Positions 8,628 through 19,182 are shown, numbered from the stretch's first letter. The stretch is 64,000 bases of DNA from Azospirillum endophyticum (GCF_016595245.1 NZ_JAENHM010000064.1:62001-126000), one strand, 5' to 3'. Program-made: numbers and translations. The notes: a model not told the origin generated them from the sequence alone.

Positions 8628-9803
8628 TCAGCCCCGCTCGACGCAGAGGGCGACGCCCATGCCGCCGCCGATGCACAGGGTGGCGAGACCCTTCCTGGCA
8701 TCGCGCCGGCCCATCTCGTGCAGCAGGCTGACCAGGATGCGGGCACCGGACGCGCCGATCGGATGGCCGAGCGCGATGGCGCCGCCATTGACGTTGACCT
8801 TGGCGGCATCCCAGCCCATGCCGGCATTCACCGCCAGGGCCTGCGCCGCGAAGGCCTCGTTCGCCTCGATCAGGTCGAGATCGCCGACCGTCCAGCCGGC
8901 TTTCTCCAGGGCCAGCTTCGACGCCGGGATCGGGCCGGTGCCCATCACCGCCGGATCGACGCCGGCCGTCGCCCAGGAGGCGATGCGCGCCAGCGGCGCG
9001 ATGCCGCGGCGGGCGGCGTTCTCCGCCGTCATCAGCACCAGCGCGGCGGCGCCGTCGTTGAGGCCCGACGCATTGCCGGCGGTCACCGTGCCGTCCTTGG
9101 CGAAGGCCGGGCGCAGCTTGGCCAGCGCCTCGATGGTGGTGCCGTGCTTGGGATATTCGTCGGTGTCGACGATGGTGTCGCCCTTGCGTCCCTTGATGGT
9201 GACCGGGACGATCTCGTCCTTGAAGCGGCCGGCCTTCTGCGCCGCCTCGGCCTTCTGCTGCGAGGCGAGGGCAAACAGGTCCTGCCGCTCGCGGTCGAGG
9301 GTCCAGGCGCGGGCGACGTTTTCGGCGGTGACGCCCATGTGGTAGCCGTTGAAGGCTTCCCACAGCCCGTCCCGGATCATGCTGTCGAGCATCTCCGCGC
9401 TGCCCATCTTGGTGCCGTTGCGCAGATGCATGAGGTGGGGCGACAGGCTCATGTTCTCCTGGCCGCCGACCACCATCACCTCGGCGTCGCCGGTGCGGAT
9501 CGCCTGCCAGCCGAGCGCCACCGACCGCAGGCCGGAGCCGCAGACCTGATTGATGCCGAAGGCGGTCTTCTCGACCGGGATGCCGGCGGCGACGGCGGCC
9601 TGGCGGGCCGGGTTCTGGCCCTGGCCGGCGGTCAGCACCTGGCCCAGGATGACTTCCGACACCTCGGCGGCATCGGTGTGGGCGCGCGCCAGCGCCTCGC
9701 GGATCGCGGCGGCGCCAAGCTCATGGGCGGGAACGGCGGCGAGCGCGCCGTTGAAGCCGCCGATGGCGGTGCGGGCGGCGCTGGCGATGACGATCTCGGT
9801 CAT
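8628..9803 (-). CDS. atoB: acetyl-CoA C-acetyltransferase (thiolase)
   Basis: A 391-residue thiolase that interconverts acetoacetyl-CoA and two acetyl-CoA. The nucleophilic cysteine is Cys88 in NQVCGSGLRS. The C-terminal histidine (HPIGASGARI) and second cysteine (ATLCIGGGMG) are intact. CCGGAGAAA stands before the start at 9803. It is the last gene of atoD-atoA-atoE-atoB, so a catabolic role splitting acetoacetyl-CoA is likely; an added role in polyhydroxybutyrate synthesis is possible. Confidence 0.94.
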   Translation of the reverse strand: MTEIVIASAARTAIGGFNGALAAVPAHELGAAAIREALARAHTDAAEVSEVILGQVLTAGQGQNPARQAAVAAGIPVEKTAFGINQVCGSGLRSVALGWQAIRTGDAEVMVVGGQENMSLSPHLMHLRNGTKMGSAEMLDSMIRDGLWEAFNGYHMGVTAENVARAWTLDRERQDLFALASQQKAEAAQKAGRFKDEIVPVTIKGRKGDTIVDTDEYPKHGTTIEALAKLRPAFAKDGTVTAGNASGLNDGAAALVLMTAENAARRGIAPLARIASWATAGVDPAVMGTGPIPASKLALEKAGWTVGDLDLIEANEAFAAQALAVNAGMGWDAAKVNVNGGAIALGHPIGASGARILVSLLHEMGRRDARKGLATLCIGGGMGVALCVERG

Positions 9804-9892
9804 GGCGGATTTCTCCGGAATTTTGTTTCTTGAAGGACGGAAGGCCGCCGCGTCCGTCTGGCGGATCGCGGCGGCGGGTTGGTCGCGATGGT

Positions 9893-11266
9893 TCAGAGGT
9901 AGAGGCCGATCAGGAAGATGGGCAGCGTGATGACCAGCGCCGTCGCGCAGTAGCCCATGATGTCGCGGACCCCCAGCCCGGCAATGGCGAGCGCCGGCAG
10001 CGCCCAGAAGGGCTGGGCCATGTTCATCCACTCCTCGCCATAGGCGATGGCCATCGCCGCCTTGCCGAGATCGACGCCGAGCTGCTGGGCGGCCGGCATG
10101 ATGAAGGGACCCTGGACGACCCAGTGGCCGCCGCCCGACGGGACGGCGAAGTTGATCAGGCCCGACGACAGGAAGGCGAGGACCGGGAAGGTTTCCTTGC
10201 TGGCGATGTCGACGAACAGGTTGGTGATCAGCCCGCCCAGGCCGGAATGCTCCATCATGATCTGGATGCCGGCATAGAAGGGGAACTGCACCATGATGCC
10301 GGCGGTGCCGCGGGCGGCGTTGGCGACGGCGCGGGCATAGGCCATCGGCGTGCCGTGCAGGATCAGGCCGGCCACCAGCATGATCAGGTTGACCGTGTTG
10401 ATGTTGAGGTCGAAGCCCTTGGCCTGGAAATGCAGGAACAGGTAGCCGATGCCGAGCGCGGCGACGACGAAGCCGAGGACGCGGCTCTCCTCCAGCTTTT
10501 CGGCCGGGCTGGCGTCGGGACCGAGGACGCGCTTGGTCGAGGGTTCCGGCTTCAGCAGGGCCGGGTCGACCGCGACCACGTCTTGCGGCTTCGGATGCAT
10601 CATCCGGCAGATCAGCGGCAGGACGACGATCAGCGCCAGCGTGATGCCGACATTGTAGGTGGTGAAGATGGTATCGGCGATCGGGATCAAGCCGACGGTC
10701 TTCTCCATCGGGTTGCCCTTGGTCGCGGCGACCAGCGGAACCGAGGCGGAGAAGCCGCCGTGCCAGGTCATGAAGCCGATATAGGCGGACGCGATCAGCA
10801 GCCGGTAGTCCGATTTCGGGACGCGGCGGGCCACCTCGCGGGCGAACATGGCGCCGACGACGAGGCCGAAGCCCCAATTGACGACGTTGGTGACGGCGGC
10901 GGCGAAGCAGACCAGCATGACGCCCTGGGCCGGGGTCTTGGCGATGGAGGCCACCCGCCCCATGACGTTGCGCACCGGCTCGGAACTGGCCAGTGCATGG
11001 CCGGTGACCAGGACCAGGGCCATCTGCATCGAGAAGGCCAGCAGGTTCCAGAAGCCGTTGCCCCACATCCGCACCAGATCGACCGGCCCGCTCGGCGTCA
11101 GCCACCAGGCAAAGCCGAAGGTCAGCACGGTCAGGATGATGGCGAAGATCAGCGGGTCGGGCAGATAGCGGCTGACCAGCCAGGTCAGGGCGCGGGAAAT
11201 CGGCGTGATCGGGTTGAAGCGGGAGCTGGCGTCCGGCGCCGGCGGGGGAGCAGTGGTGACGCTCAT
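9893..11266 (-). CDS. atoE: short-chain fatty acid transporter
   Basis: A 457-residue polytopic membrane protein of the AtoE family (short-chain fatty acid/acetoacetate uptake). About ten or more hydrophobic segments are visible, along with family-typical stretches such as NWGFGLVVGA, GFMTWHGGFSASVPL and SGGGHWVVQGPF. It lies between the CoA-transferase genes and the thiolase on the same strand, the gene order expected for an ato operon. Confidence 0.92.
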   Translation of the reverse strand: MSVTTAPPPAPDASSRFNPITPISRALTWLVSRYLPDPLIFAIILTVLTFGFAWWLTPSGPVDLVRMWGNGFWNLLAFSMQMALVLVTGHALASSEPVRNVMGRVASIAKTPAQGVMLVCFAAAVTNVVNWGFGLVVGAMFAREVARRVPKSDYRLLIASAYIGFMTWHGGFSASVPLVAATKGNPMEKTVGLIPIADTIFTTYNVGITLALIVVLPLICRMMHPKPQDVVAVDPALLKPEPSTKRVLGPDASPAEKLEESRVLGFVVAALGIGYLFLHFQAKGFDLNINTVNLIMLVAGLILHGTPMAYARAVANAARGTAGIMVQFPFYAGIQIMMEHSGLGGLITNLFVDIASKETFPVLAFLSSGLINFAVPSGGGHWVVQGPFIMPAAQQLGVDLGKAAMAIAYGEEWMNMAQPFWALPALAIAGLGVRDIMGYCATALVITLPIFLIGLYL

Positions 11267-11369
11267 GGCGGTTCTCCGGCACGAGGGAGCCCGTCCGCGC
11301 CGCCGGGCAGGACAGCCGGGCGGCGCGGGGACGACGGCTCCCCGATGCTCAATGCTTGGAATGCGACGG

Positions 11370-12026
11370 TCAGGTGCCGATCGGCATGGTCGGAACGACG
11401 GGCGGGACGATCAACTCGGCGCCGGTCTGCGCCATCACGTCGGCGACCGCGACGCCGGGAGCGACCTCCCGCAGCACCAGCCCCTTGTCCGTCGGCTCGA
11501 TCACCGCCAGCTCGGTGACGATCAGGTCGACCCGTCGCACCGAGGTCAGCGGCAGTTCGCAGCGCTTGACGATCTTCGGCGTGCCCTTGGCGCTGTGCTG
11601 CATGGCGACGATCACCCGCTTGGCGCCGGAAACCAGATCCATCGCACCGCCCATGCCGGGCACCATCTTGCCGGGCACCATCCAGTTGGCGAGCCGGCCC
11701 TCCTCGTCGATCTGCAGGCCGCCCAGCACGGTCACGTCGAGATGCCCGCCGCGGATCAGCCCGAAGGACATCGCGCTGTCGAAGGAGGCGGCTCCCGGAA
11801 CGGCGCCGATCGGGCTGCCGCCGGCATCGCTCAAATCCTCGTTCTCCGCCCCGGGCTCGGGAACCGGGGCCATGCCGATGATGCCGTTCTCCGATTGGAA
11901 GAAGACATTGACGCCGGCCGGCAGATGGGCGGCGACCATGGTGGGCAGGCCGATGCCGAGATTCACCAGGTTGCCCGGCCGCAGCTCCAGCGCGACGCGC
12001 TTGGCGATCAGGGTTTTCTCATCCAT
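11370..12026 (-). CDS. atoA: acetate/acetoacetate CoA-transferase, beta subunit
   Basis: A 218-residue subunit of the two-subunit class I CoA-transferase that moves CoA from acetyl-CoA onto acetoacetate or short-chain fatty acids. The catalytic glutamate is Glu46 in FQSENGI. NLGIGLPTMV and GGAMDLV are family hallmarks. Its first 8 bases overlap the end of the alpha-subunit gene, indicating translational coupling. Confidence 0.93.
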   Translation of the reverse strand: MDEKTLIAKRVALELRPGNLVNLGIGLPTMVAAHLPAGVNVFFQSENGIIGMAPVPEPGAENEDLSDAGGSPIGAVPGAASFDSAMSFGLIRGGHLDVTVLGGLQIDEEGRLANWMVPGKMVPGMGGAMDLVSGAKRVIVAMQHSAKGTPKIVKRCELPLTSVRRVDLIVTELAVIEPTDKGLVLREVAPGVAVADVMAQTGAELIVPPVVPTMPIGT

Positions 12027-12681
12027 GGCGATGCTCCTTGGCGACCAGGCAGTCGACCAGCACGTTCGGGGTGACGACGCTGTCGGGCGGAATGACGCCC
12101 ACCGGCACGATGTCCTCGGCCTCGGCGATCACGGTTTCCGCAGCCATCGCCATCAGCGGGTTGAAGTTGCGCGCCGTCAGCGCGTATTCGAGGTTCCCCA
12201 GGTAATCGGCCCGCTTGGCGGCGATCAGGGCGAAATCGGCCTTCAGCGCCCGCTCCAGGAGATAGACGGTGCCGTCCAGCTCGATGCGCTGCTTGCCGTC
12301 CTCCACCACCGTGCCGACGCCGGTCGGGGTCAGCACGCCGCCGAGTCCGAAGCCGCCGGCCCGCACCCGTTCGGCCAGCGTGCCCTGCGGCACCAGTTCC
12401 ACCTCCGTCTCGCCGGCGATCATCTGTCGCTGGGTTTCGGGATTGGTGCCGATGTGGCTGGCGATCACCTTGCGCACCGCCTTGGCGGCGATCAGCCGGC
12501 CGATGCCGACGGCCGGGCGGGCGGTGTCGTTGGCGATCACCGTCAGGCCGCGCTTGTTCTGGCGCAGCAATTCCTCGATCAGATGGGGCGGCGTACCCAC
12601 CCCCATGAAGCCCCCGATCATCAAGACCGCACCGTCGGGAATCATGGCGACGGTGTCTTCCAGCTTGCGCACTTTACTCAT
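12019..12681 (-). CDS. atoD: acetate/acetoacetate CoA-transferase, alpha subunit
   Basis: A 220-residue alpha subunit, partner of the next gene. GGFMGVGTPPHLIEELL near the N-terminus and the GTLAERVRAGGFGLGGVLTPTGVGT segment (shown here as GTLAERVRAGG and GVLTPTGVGT) are typical. The start at 12681 is chosen for the GGGAGA site upstream; the open frame reaches 12732 without such a site. It is the first gene of the operon and lies about 195 bases behind a predicted sigma-54 promoter. Confidence 0.92.
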   Translation of the reverse strand: MSKVRKLEDTVAMIPDGAVLMIGGFMGVGTPPHLIEELLRQNKRGLTVIANDTARPAVGIGRLIAAKAVRKVIASHIGTNPETQRQMIAGETEVELVPQGTLAERVRAGGFGLGGVLTPTGVGTVVEDGKQRIELDGTVYLLERALKADFALIAAKRADYLGNLEYALTARNFNPLMAMAAETVIAEAEDIVPVGVIPPDSVVTPNVLVDCLVAKEHRHG

Positions 12682-12886
12682 TCGACGTCTCCCTTGGACG
12701 CCGGGGTGCTGCGGATCGATATCCGCCGGCAACCCCGCGGGCGCGGAGCCCGCTCCGGGATCCCAAAACGGACCCGAGAGGCGGACCGCACGCTCATTCT
12801 TGGTTTCCTAGCGCTGCGATCGGGGAACCCGCGATGTCCACGCCATTGCAGTGGAGCGTCGGAGCCGGCCGATATACCCACACTCT

Positions 12887-12902
12887 AGCAATGGATGTGC
12901 CA
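12887..12902 (-). promoter_or_regulatory. predicted sigma-54 (-24/-12) promoter of atoDAEB
   Basis: On the minus strand the sequence reads TGGCACATCCATTGCT, which matches the TGGCAC-N5-TTGC consensus with the invariant GG and GC correctly spaced. It faces atoD. The sigma-54-dependent activator gene atoC lies just upstream in the same direction, as in known ato systems where AtoC activates a sigma-54 promoter. Confidence 0.8.
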
Positions 12903-12937
12903 CTTGCCGGAGCCGGCGTGCCGAGCGGATCACCCCA

Positions 12938-13117
12938 CAGCAACCGCATATGGAATCGAGACACCCATGAAAGGACTTCTGTCATCCCCGCGAAGGCGGG
13001 GATCCAGGAAACTTTCGCGTCAGGCGACTGAAACGGCTGGATTCCCGCCTGCGTGGGAATGACGTGGTTCCTTGTATAAGATCATAATTGCCATGTGCGA
13101 TTGGCCTGGAGACCATC
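12938..13117. repeat. MITE-like palindromic repeat, copy A
   Basis: This element of about 180 bases has concentric inverted repeats. The outer arms are CAACCGCATATG-like on the left and, reverse-complemented, CAATCGCACATG on the right. The inner arms are GTCATCCCCGCGAAGGCGGG and, reverse-complemented, GTCATTCCCACGCAGGCGGG, each followed by a (G)ATCCAG motif. It encodes nothing. Related copies lie at 16985-17418. It sits about 35 bases upstream of the atoD sigma-54 promoter. Confidence 0.75.
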
Positions 13118-13220
13118 CCGTTTCCGCCTTGGAGTCCGGCGCTTGCGACCAGTGGGGGAGTGAGACGGACGACCATCGGCCGCGCCGTCGCACCCCCGTC
13201 CGGTGCGCAACTTTGTGCGT

Positions 13221-13283
13221 GCTGCGCAAAAACTTGCGCAGCAGCCCCTTCTCCTCATACGCGGTCAGAAAAATTCTGACCGC
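13221..13283. repeat. two adjacent perfect hairpins in the atoC-atoD gap
   Basis: GCTGCGCAA/TTGCGCAGC (13221-13242, loop AAAC) and GCGGTCAGAA/TTCTGACCGC (13261-13283, loop AAA) are perfect inverted repeats with short loops. They may be transcription terminators or activator (AtoC) binding palindromes upstream of the sigma-54 promoter. Distances of about 320-390 bases from the promoter are compatible with an enhancer role. Confidence 0.5.
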
Positions 13284-13340
13284 TGCGTTCATACGCCACG
13301 CAGGCTTCGCGCCTAGCGGCGCGCGCCCGCAGTCGCGGGC

Positions 13341-13382
13341 GATACCGGGTTCGAAAAGTCAGAACTTTCCGAATCCGGTATC
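13341..13382 (-). terminator. terminator-like hairpin behind atoC
   Basis: Arms of 19 bases (13341-13359 and 13364-13382, two mismatches) with a four-base centre begin 11 bases behind the atoC stop. No T-tract follows. It probably separates atoSC from the downstream atoDAEB operon. Confidence 0.5.
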
Positions 13383-13393
13383 AGACCGTCCGC

Positions 13394-14811
<1,418 letters not shown>

Positions 14812-14815
<4 letters not shown>

Positions 14816-16674
14816 GCTTCAACCGTCCGGCTGTGAACGAAGGGAATCCGCAAGGTCACCCTGGTGTAGGACTGCGGCACGCTGACGATGGCGATGGTTC
14901 CATGATGCGCATCCACGATCCGGTGCGCCATCGCCAGCCCCAGCCCGGTGCCTTGGGGTTTGGTGGAAAAGAAGGGATCGAACACCTTGTCGAGGTTTTC
15001 CGGCGCAATCCCCTCGCCATCATCGGTCACCATGACGACCGCCTCGCGGGCGGCCTCGCGGCCGTCCTCCGCCATGGCGGTGACGATGGTGATTTCTCCG
15101 GTCTCGGAGGTCGCCTGGATCGCGTTGATGATCAGGTTGAGTATGACCTGTTTCAGCGCTTCGCCATCGGCCTCGACCAGGGGCAGGTCGGGGGCGAGAT
15201 TGAGGGCGATGCGCGCGTTCGACTTGCGCCCGGCCAGCAGCGACACCTCGCGGATGAGATCGTTCAGTTGCACCGGCTGGAAGGCCGGCGGGCGGGGCCG
15301 GCCGAACTCCAGCAATTCGGTGACGAGGCGGTTCAGGCTGTCGACTTGCCGCACGATCAGCGGCGCGTAGCGCTGCCACTCGGCCACGTCGTCGGAGCTT
15401 TCGAGGAACTGCATGAAGCCGCGGATCGAGGTCAGGGGATTGCGGACCTCGTGGGCGAGGCCGGCGACCAACTCGCCCAGCGCCGCCAGCCGGTCGGCAC
15501 GCATGATCTGGGTGCGGAGCCGCTGCTGCTCGGTCAGATCCTTCAGGACGACGACCGCACCGATCGCCCCGCCGTGACTGTCGCGCAGCACGCTGCTCGA
15601 CACCGTGAGATGAAGCGTCTGTCTGGTCCCCGGAAAATCCAGCGTCACACCGACATGCTGCCGGCCGGTCTTCAGCGTGTCGAGCAGCGGACTGGCGAAT
15701 TGGCCATCCGGTTTGAACAGCGACTCGTACGGCCGACCGATCACGGCGGCCGCCGTGATCCCAAGCATCGTTTCGGCCGCCGGATTCAGCGCGGCGACCT
15801 GTCCGGTCCGATCGACGGCGATCACGCCGTCGGCGATGCTGTGCAGAATGTTCTCGGTCAGCGATCTGGCGTCCAGCAGCGCGCGGGCCATGGCGTTGAC
15901 TTCGACCGCGATGGCGCCGACCTCGCCCGCCGGCGGCTCGATCGGCTCCGCGAGGTCGCTGCGCATGCGCAGCAAGCCGTCGATGATGTGCCGGATGTCA
16001 CGGCCGACCCCCCGCGCCAGCACCTGCGTCAGCGCAAGCCCGAGCAGGATTCCCGCGAGGCAGACGGTCAGAACGGCACGGTCCATCGCCGCCGCCTGCC
16101 GCTCCACGTCGTCGGACAACTCGTTGGCCCAGATGTAGCCGATCACCCTGCCGTCGCGGACGATGGGCAGCATCGCGTTCAGGATGAAGCCGCGCACCTG
16201 CCGGCCGCTTTCGACGGCCTGCTTTCCGCTTTCCAGCACATGCCAGCCCGGATGTTCCGGCGGGATGCTGGTACCGACCGTCGCACTGTAATCCCGGCTG
16301 GGTCCATAGGTGACGATGGCATCGAGCGCCCTGCTGTAATAGCCGACCCCCACCCCGGGATTGGCCCCGGCAACCATGTCGGTGAAGGGGGTCAGGCGCC
16401 CCGACAACGCCCGGATGGCGGTTTCGCGGTCGCTTCCCGCGATGCCCATCTCGCTCAGCAGCGGATCGAAGCCGGGGCCGAGATGCAGGTCCAGCAGGCG
16501 AGTCAGACCGAAGAGTTTTTCGGATTTTTCCCGGACCAGCGCTTGCCGCCCCTCCCGTTCCAGCAGATAGCCGGTCAGCGAGATGGGCAGAACCACCACG
16601 GCAAGCGAAACCAGGAGCAGCTTGCCGCGCAGGGTGCGTGGCAGGGAATGGCTGATCCAGTCCAGGGGCCGCAT
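14812..16674 (-). CDS. atoS: sensor histidine kinase AtoS
   Basis: A 620-residue membrane sensor kinase. An N-terminal membrane helix (about 18-40), a periplasmic sensor region, a second helix (about 190-210), a HAMP-like linker, a PAS domain (about 270-370) and the HisKA/HATPase core follow in order. The phospho-accepting histidine is in LAHEVRNPLTS. ATP-lid motifs (NLIINAIQAT, DDGEGI, GTGLGLAM) are intact. The start at 16674 is supported by AAAGGAG. The frame continues open upstream into repeat DNA and was not used. Confidence 0.9.
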
Positions 16675-16810
16675 GACGCCCACTCCTTTCGACCGGACTT
16701 GTTTCAGTCGGAGTTGCCCCGGTTCCGGCCCGGTCCCGCGGCCATAACAGATTTGCGGGCGGTGAGGAAAGCAGGAATGGATTTTTCCGAAGAAAGTGGA
16801 CGGCCGGCAA

Positions 16811-16962
16811 CTGAACCGCACCGGGTTTTTCGGAAACGCCATCTTTCGAGGGAGTGGGGTCCTCACGACGAAACAGGCATCCCCCGAATACGCCCCTGAA
16901 GCCCGCCAACGCGCGGTTCGGGTGGTAGGCGAGCACGAGGGCGAGCATGACCAAGGAGAGCG
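16811..16962 (+). mobile_element. IS3-family end relic (inverted repeat plus start of orfA)
   Basis: The sequence from TGAACCGCACCGGGTTT (16812) onward matches the right end of the intact IS at 61763-63127. It includes the untranslated leader ending in GGGAGTGGGGT and about 33 codons of orfA (TTKQASPEYAPEARQRAV, compare MTKQASPKYAPEVRERAV). The initiator is ACG instead of ATG, and the similarity stops after about 150 bases. It is a dead fragment lying between atoS and the organosulfur island. Confidence 0.8.
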
Positions 16963-16984
16963 GCGCGGATCGGAAACCTCCGAT

Positions 16985-17418
16985 AGGGCCGACCCCCAGG
17001 GCAATCGCATATGGCAATATTGATCCCATACAAGGAACCCCGTCATTCCCGCGAATGAGCCTGTGAAGAAATCGAACTTATATGAGAAAGCCCTGATCTG
17101 GCAGGCGTGCACGTCTCCCACTCGTCATCCCCGCGGAGGCGGGGAACCAGGATTTCCAACACAAGTGCTTGTGAAGACTGGATTCCCGCCTTCGCGGGAA
17201 TGACGGCCGAGGAAAGCGCACGATGCGACCCAACGCGACATGGTTCGAACTTGGGGCTTCTCTCAGCGAGTCACCGATTTCTTCACAAACTCGAAGGCAG
17301 GAATCCAGCCATTTCAGTCGCTTTTCACAAAAGTTTCCTGGCTCTCCCCTTCGCGGGGATGACGGAAGTCCTTTTATGGAAATCCAGATCTCATATGCGA
17401 TTGCCCTGGGCCGACCCC
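16985..17418. repeat. nested MITE-like palindrome, copies B and C
   Basis: This 430-base non-coding element is built from concentric inverted repeats: GGGCAATCGCATATG at both outer ends, then CGTCATTCCCGCG (17041) facing CGCGGGGATGACG (17353-17365), then TGTGAAGAAATCG (17062) facing CGATTTCTTCACA (17274-17286). A full inner palindrome at 17124-17204 (GTCATCCCCGCGGAGGCGGG to CCCGCCTTCGCGGGAATGAC) sits in the centre. Its right part (17297-17374) matches copy A at 12981-13063 in opposite orientation. Confidence 0.7.
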
Positions 17419-17477
17419 GGCATCTTCGAAAAACATCATGCCGCAGGAAAGCTCACCCTTGACGGCGAGGCGATTTC

Positions 17478-17498
17478 CTATTTTCCTATAGACAAATA
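17478..17498 (+). promoter_or_regulatory. AT-rich motif upstream of the organosulfur island
   Basis: The stretch starting CTATTTTCCTATAG and ending AAATA matches a motif at 48029-48049 (CTACTTTCCTACAG...AAATA) in 17 of 21 positions. Both lie in AT-rich DNA upstream of related gene sets. It is a candidate operator or promoter element for sulfur-responsive control. Confidence 0.4.
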
Positions 17499-17583
17499 TA
17501 AATATACACACTTGCGAAGTGTGATTTCGCCAAAACGCCCTGACCGTGCCTTTCCACCTCCCCCTCCGACCAGGAGAACCGAC

Positions 17584-17778
17584 ATGCCGAGTCCGGATGA
17601 TTTCGATCGAATGGTGATGGCGTCGCTGGGACCGCCGGGTGCCCTGGTCCCGCCGATGCTGCCTCCCGACGGGGCGGCGTCGACCCAAGCCGATTCCGCC
17701 GGTGGCGGCGGCATCCTGCCGCTTGGCCTCGGCATCGCCGCGGCACTTCTCCTCGCATCGCTGGCGGCGCTGGCCTGA
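17584..17778 (+). CDS. small hypothetical membrane peptide
   Basis: A 64-residue frame with AGGAGA eight bases before the ATG. The N-terminal half is polar (MPSPDDFDRMVMASLGPPG); the C-terminal half is glycine-rich and then hydrophobic (ILPLGLGIAAALLLASLAAL), a probable single membrane helix. It lies 42 bases ahead of the ligase gene and is the likely first gene of the island. A degraded version of the same stretch heads the decayed copy at 48.3 kb, which supports it being part of the unit. No family recognised. Confidence 0.55.
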   Translation: MPSPDDFDRMVMASLGPPGALVPPMLPPDGAASTQADSAGGGGILPLGLGIAAALLLASLAALA

Positions 17779-17820
17779 TCGGCCTGCCGGCTAAGCCCAC
17801 TCTCCCAAGGATAAGAAAAA

Positions 17821-19155
17821 GTGGCGGTTCAGGACCATGACGCCTACTGGCACCCCGGGCTGGAGACCCAGAGCCGCGCCGATTGGCGGCAGCTGCAGCT
17901 CGATCTGCTGAAGGACCATCTGCGGCACGCCTACGAAGGATCGCCCTACTACCGCGCCGCCTTCGACGCGCAGGGCGTGTCGCCGGCGGACCTGCGCACC
18001 CTGGACGACCTGCGGCGCTTTCCCTTCCTGGACAAGGCGACCATCCGCGACCGCCAGATCGCGGTGCCGCCCTTCGGCGACCTCGTCGCCGTGCCGGAAC
18101 GGGAGATCGTCTACATCTCCGCCTCCAGCGGGTCGACCGGGGTGCCGACCGCCTCCCCCTTCACCGCCGATGATTTCGACGAGTGGATGGACTATGAGGC
18201 ACGGCAGTTCTGGTCGAGCGGCCTGCGCCCAACCGACCGCTACGCCCATGCGCTGAACTTCTCGCTGTTCGTCGGCGGCCCCTGCGTGCTTGGCGCGCAG
18301 AAGCTGGGGGCGCTCAGCATCCACGCCGGAACCCTGCCGTCGGAACGGCTGCTGGCGGTGCTGGATCAGTTCAGGGCAACGGCGCTGTGGACGACGCCGT
18401 CCTATGCCTGGCATCTCGGCGAGACTGCCCAGCGCGAGGGCATCGATCCGGCCCGCGATCTCGCCGTTCGCCGCCTGTTCGTCGCCGGCGAGCCCGGCGG
18501 CTCGATCCCCGAGACGCGCGCGCGGATCGAGGCGCTGTGGGGGGCCGACGTCTATGATTACTATGGCCTGTCCGACATCTTCGGCTCCTGCGCCGGCATG
18601 TGCGTGGAGAAGGACGGGCTGCATTGGGCCGAGGATCATATCCTGGTCGAGGTGCTCGACCCCGAGACCCTGGAGCCGGTGGCGGAAGGCGAACGCGGCG
18701 AGCTGGTGCTGACCACCCTGCGCAAGCGCGCCCGCCCGATCATCCGCTTCCGCACCGGCGACGTGGTGTCGGTGACGACCGAGCCCTGCCGCTGCGGCCG
18801 CACCTCGCTGCGGCTGACGGGGGTGCATGGCCGGCTGGACGACATGCTGATCGTCAAGGGCGTCAACCTGTTCCCCGGCGACGTCGAGGCAGTGGTGCGC
18901 CGGGATCCGGCGCTGACCGGCGAATACCGGCTGGTGCTGGACCGGGTCGAGCGGCTGGACCGCCTGACGGTCGAGGTCGAGCACACCCAAGGCTTCAACG
19001 GCGATCTCGAAGATCTGCGGAGCCGCCTGCGCCGTCAGCTGAAGGCCGCGACCGGCGTCGGGGCGGAGGTGGCGCTGCTGGCTCCCGACACCCTGCCGCG
19101 TGCCGTCCACAAGGCCAAGCGGATCGACGACCGTCGCCCGCATGTCTGGTCGTAA
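17821..19155 (+). CDS. phenylacetate-CoA-ligase-like (PaaK family) acyl-CoA synthetase
   Basis: A 444-residue AMP-forming ligase that should activate a carboxylate as an acyl-adenylate and then a CoA thioester. The P-loop (ISASSGSTGVPT, about 99-110), the VYDYYGLSDIFG motif, the hinge RFRTGD and the CoA-side motif VKGVNLFPGDVEAVV are present. Four cysteines near CAGMC and PCRCGRTS recall the PaaK group. The start is GTG with AAGGATAA upstream. No phenylacetate genes are nearby; its neighbours are sulfur genes, so the substrate is probably an organosulfur acid. A dead copy is at 48441-48952. Confidence 0.82.
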   Translation: MAVQDHDAYWHPGLETQSRADWRQLQLDLLKDHLRHAYEGSPYYRAAFDAQGVSPADLRTLDDLRRFPFLDKATIRDRQIAVPPFGDLVAVPEREIVYISASSGSTGVPTASPFTADDFDEWMDYEARQFWSSGLRPTDRYAHALNFSLFVGGPCVLGAQKLGALSIHAGTLPSERLLAVLDQFRATALWTTPSYAWHLGETAQREGIDPARDLAVRRLFVAGEPGGSIPETRARIEALWGADVYDYYGLSDIFGSCAGMCVEKDGLHWAEDHILVEVLDPETLEPVAEGERGELVLTTLRKRARPIIRFRTGDVVSVTTEPCRCGRTSLRLTGVHGRLDDMLIVKGVNLFPGDVEAVVRRDPALTGEYRLVLDRVERLDRLTVEVEHTQGFNGDLEDLRSRLRRQLKAATGVGAEVALLAPDTLPRAVHKAKRIDDRRPHVWS

Positions 19156-19182
19156 TCCCATTCCATGACGGAGACCGTTCCC

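Noticed and set aside
9830..11518. Long plus-strand open frame of 562 codons opposite the ato genes
   Set aside because: It lies antisense to atoE and its neighbours, is rich in Asp/Gly/Arg/His from complementary GC-rich codons, has no family motif, and the minus-strand genes are certain.
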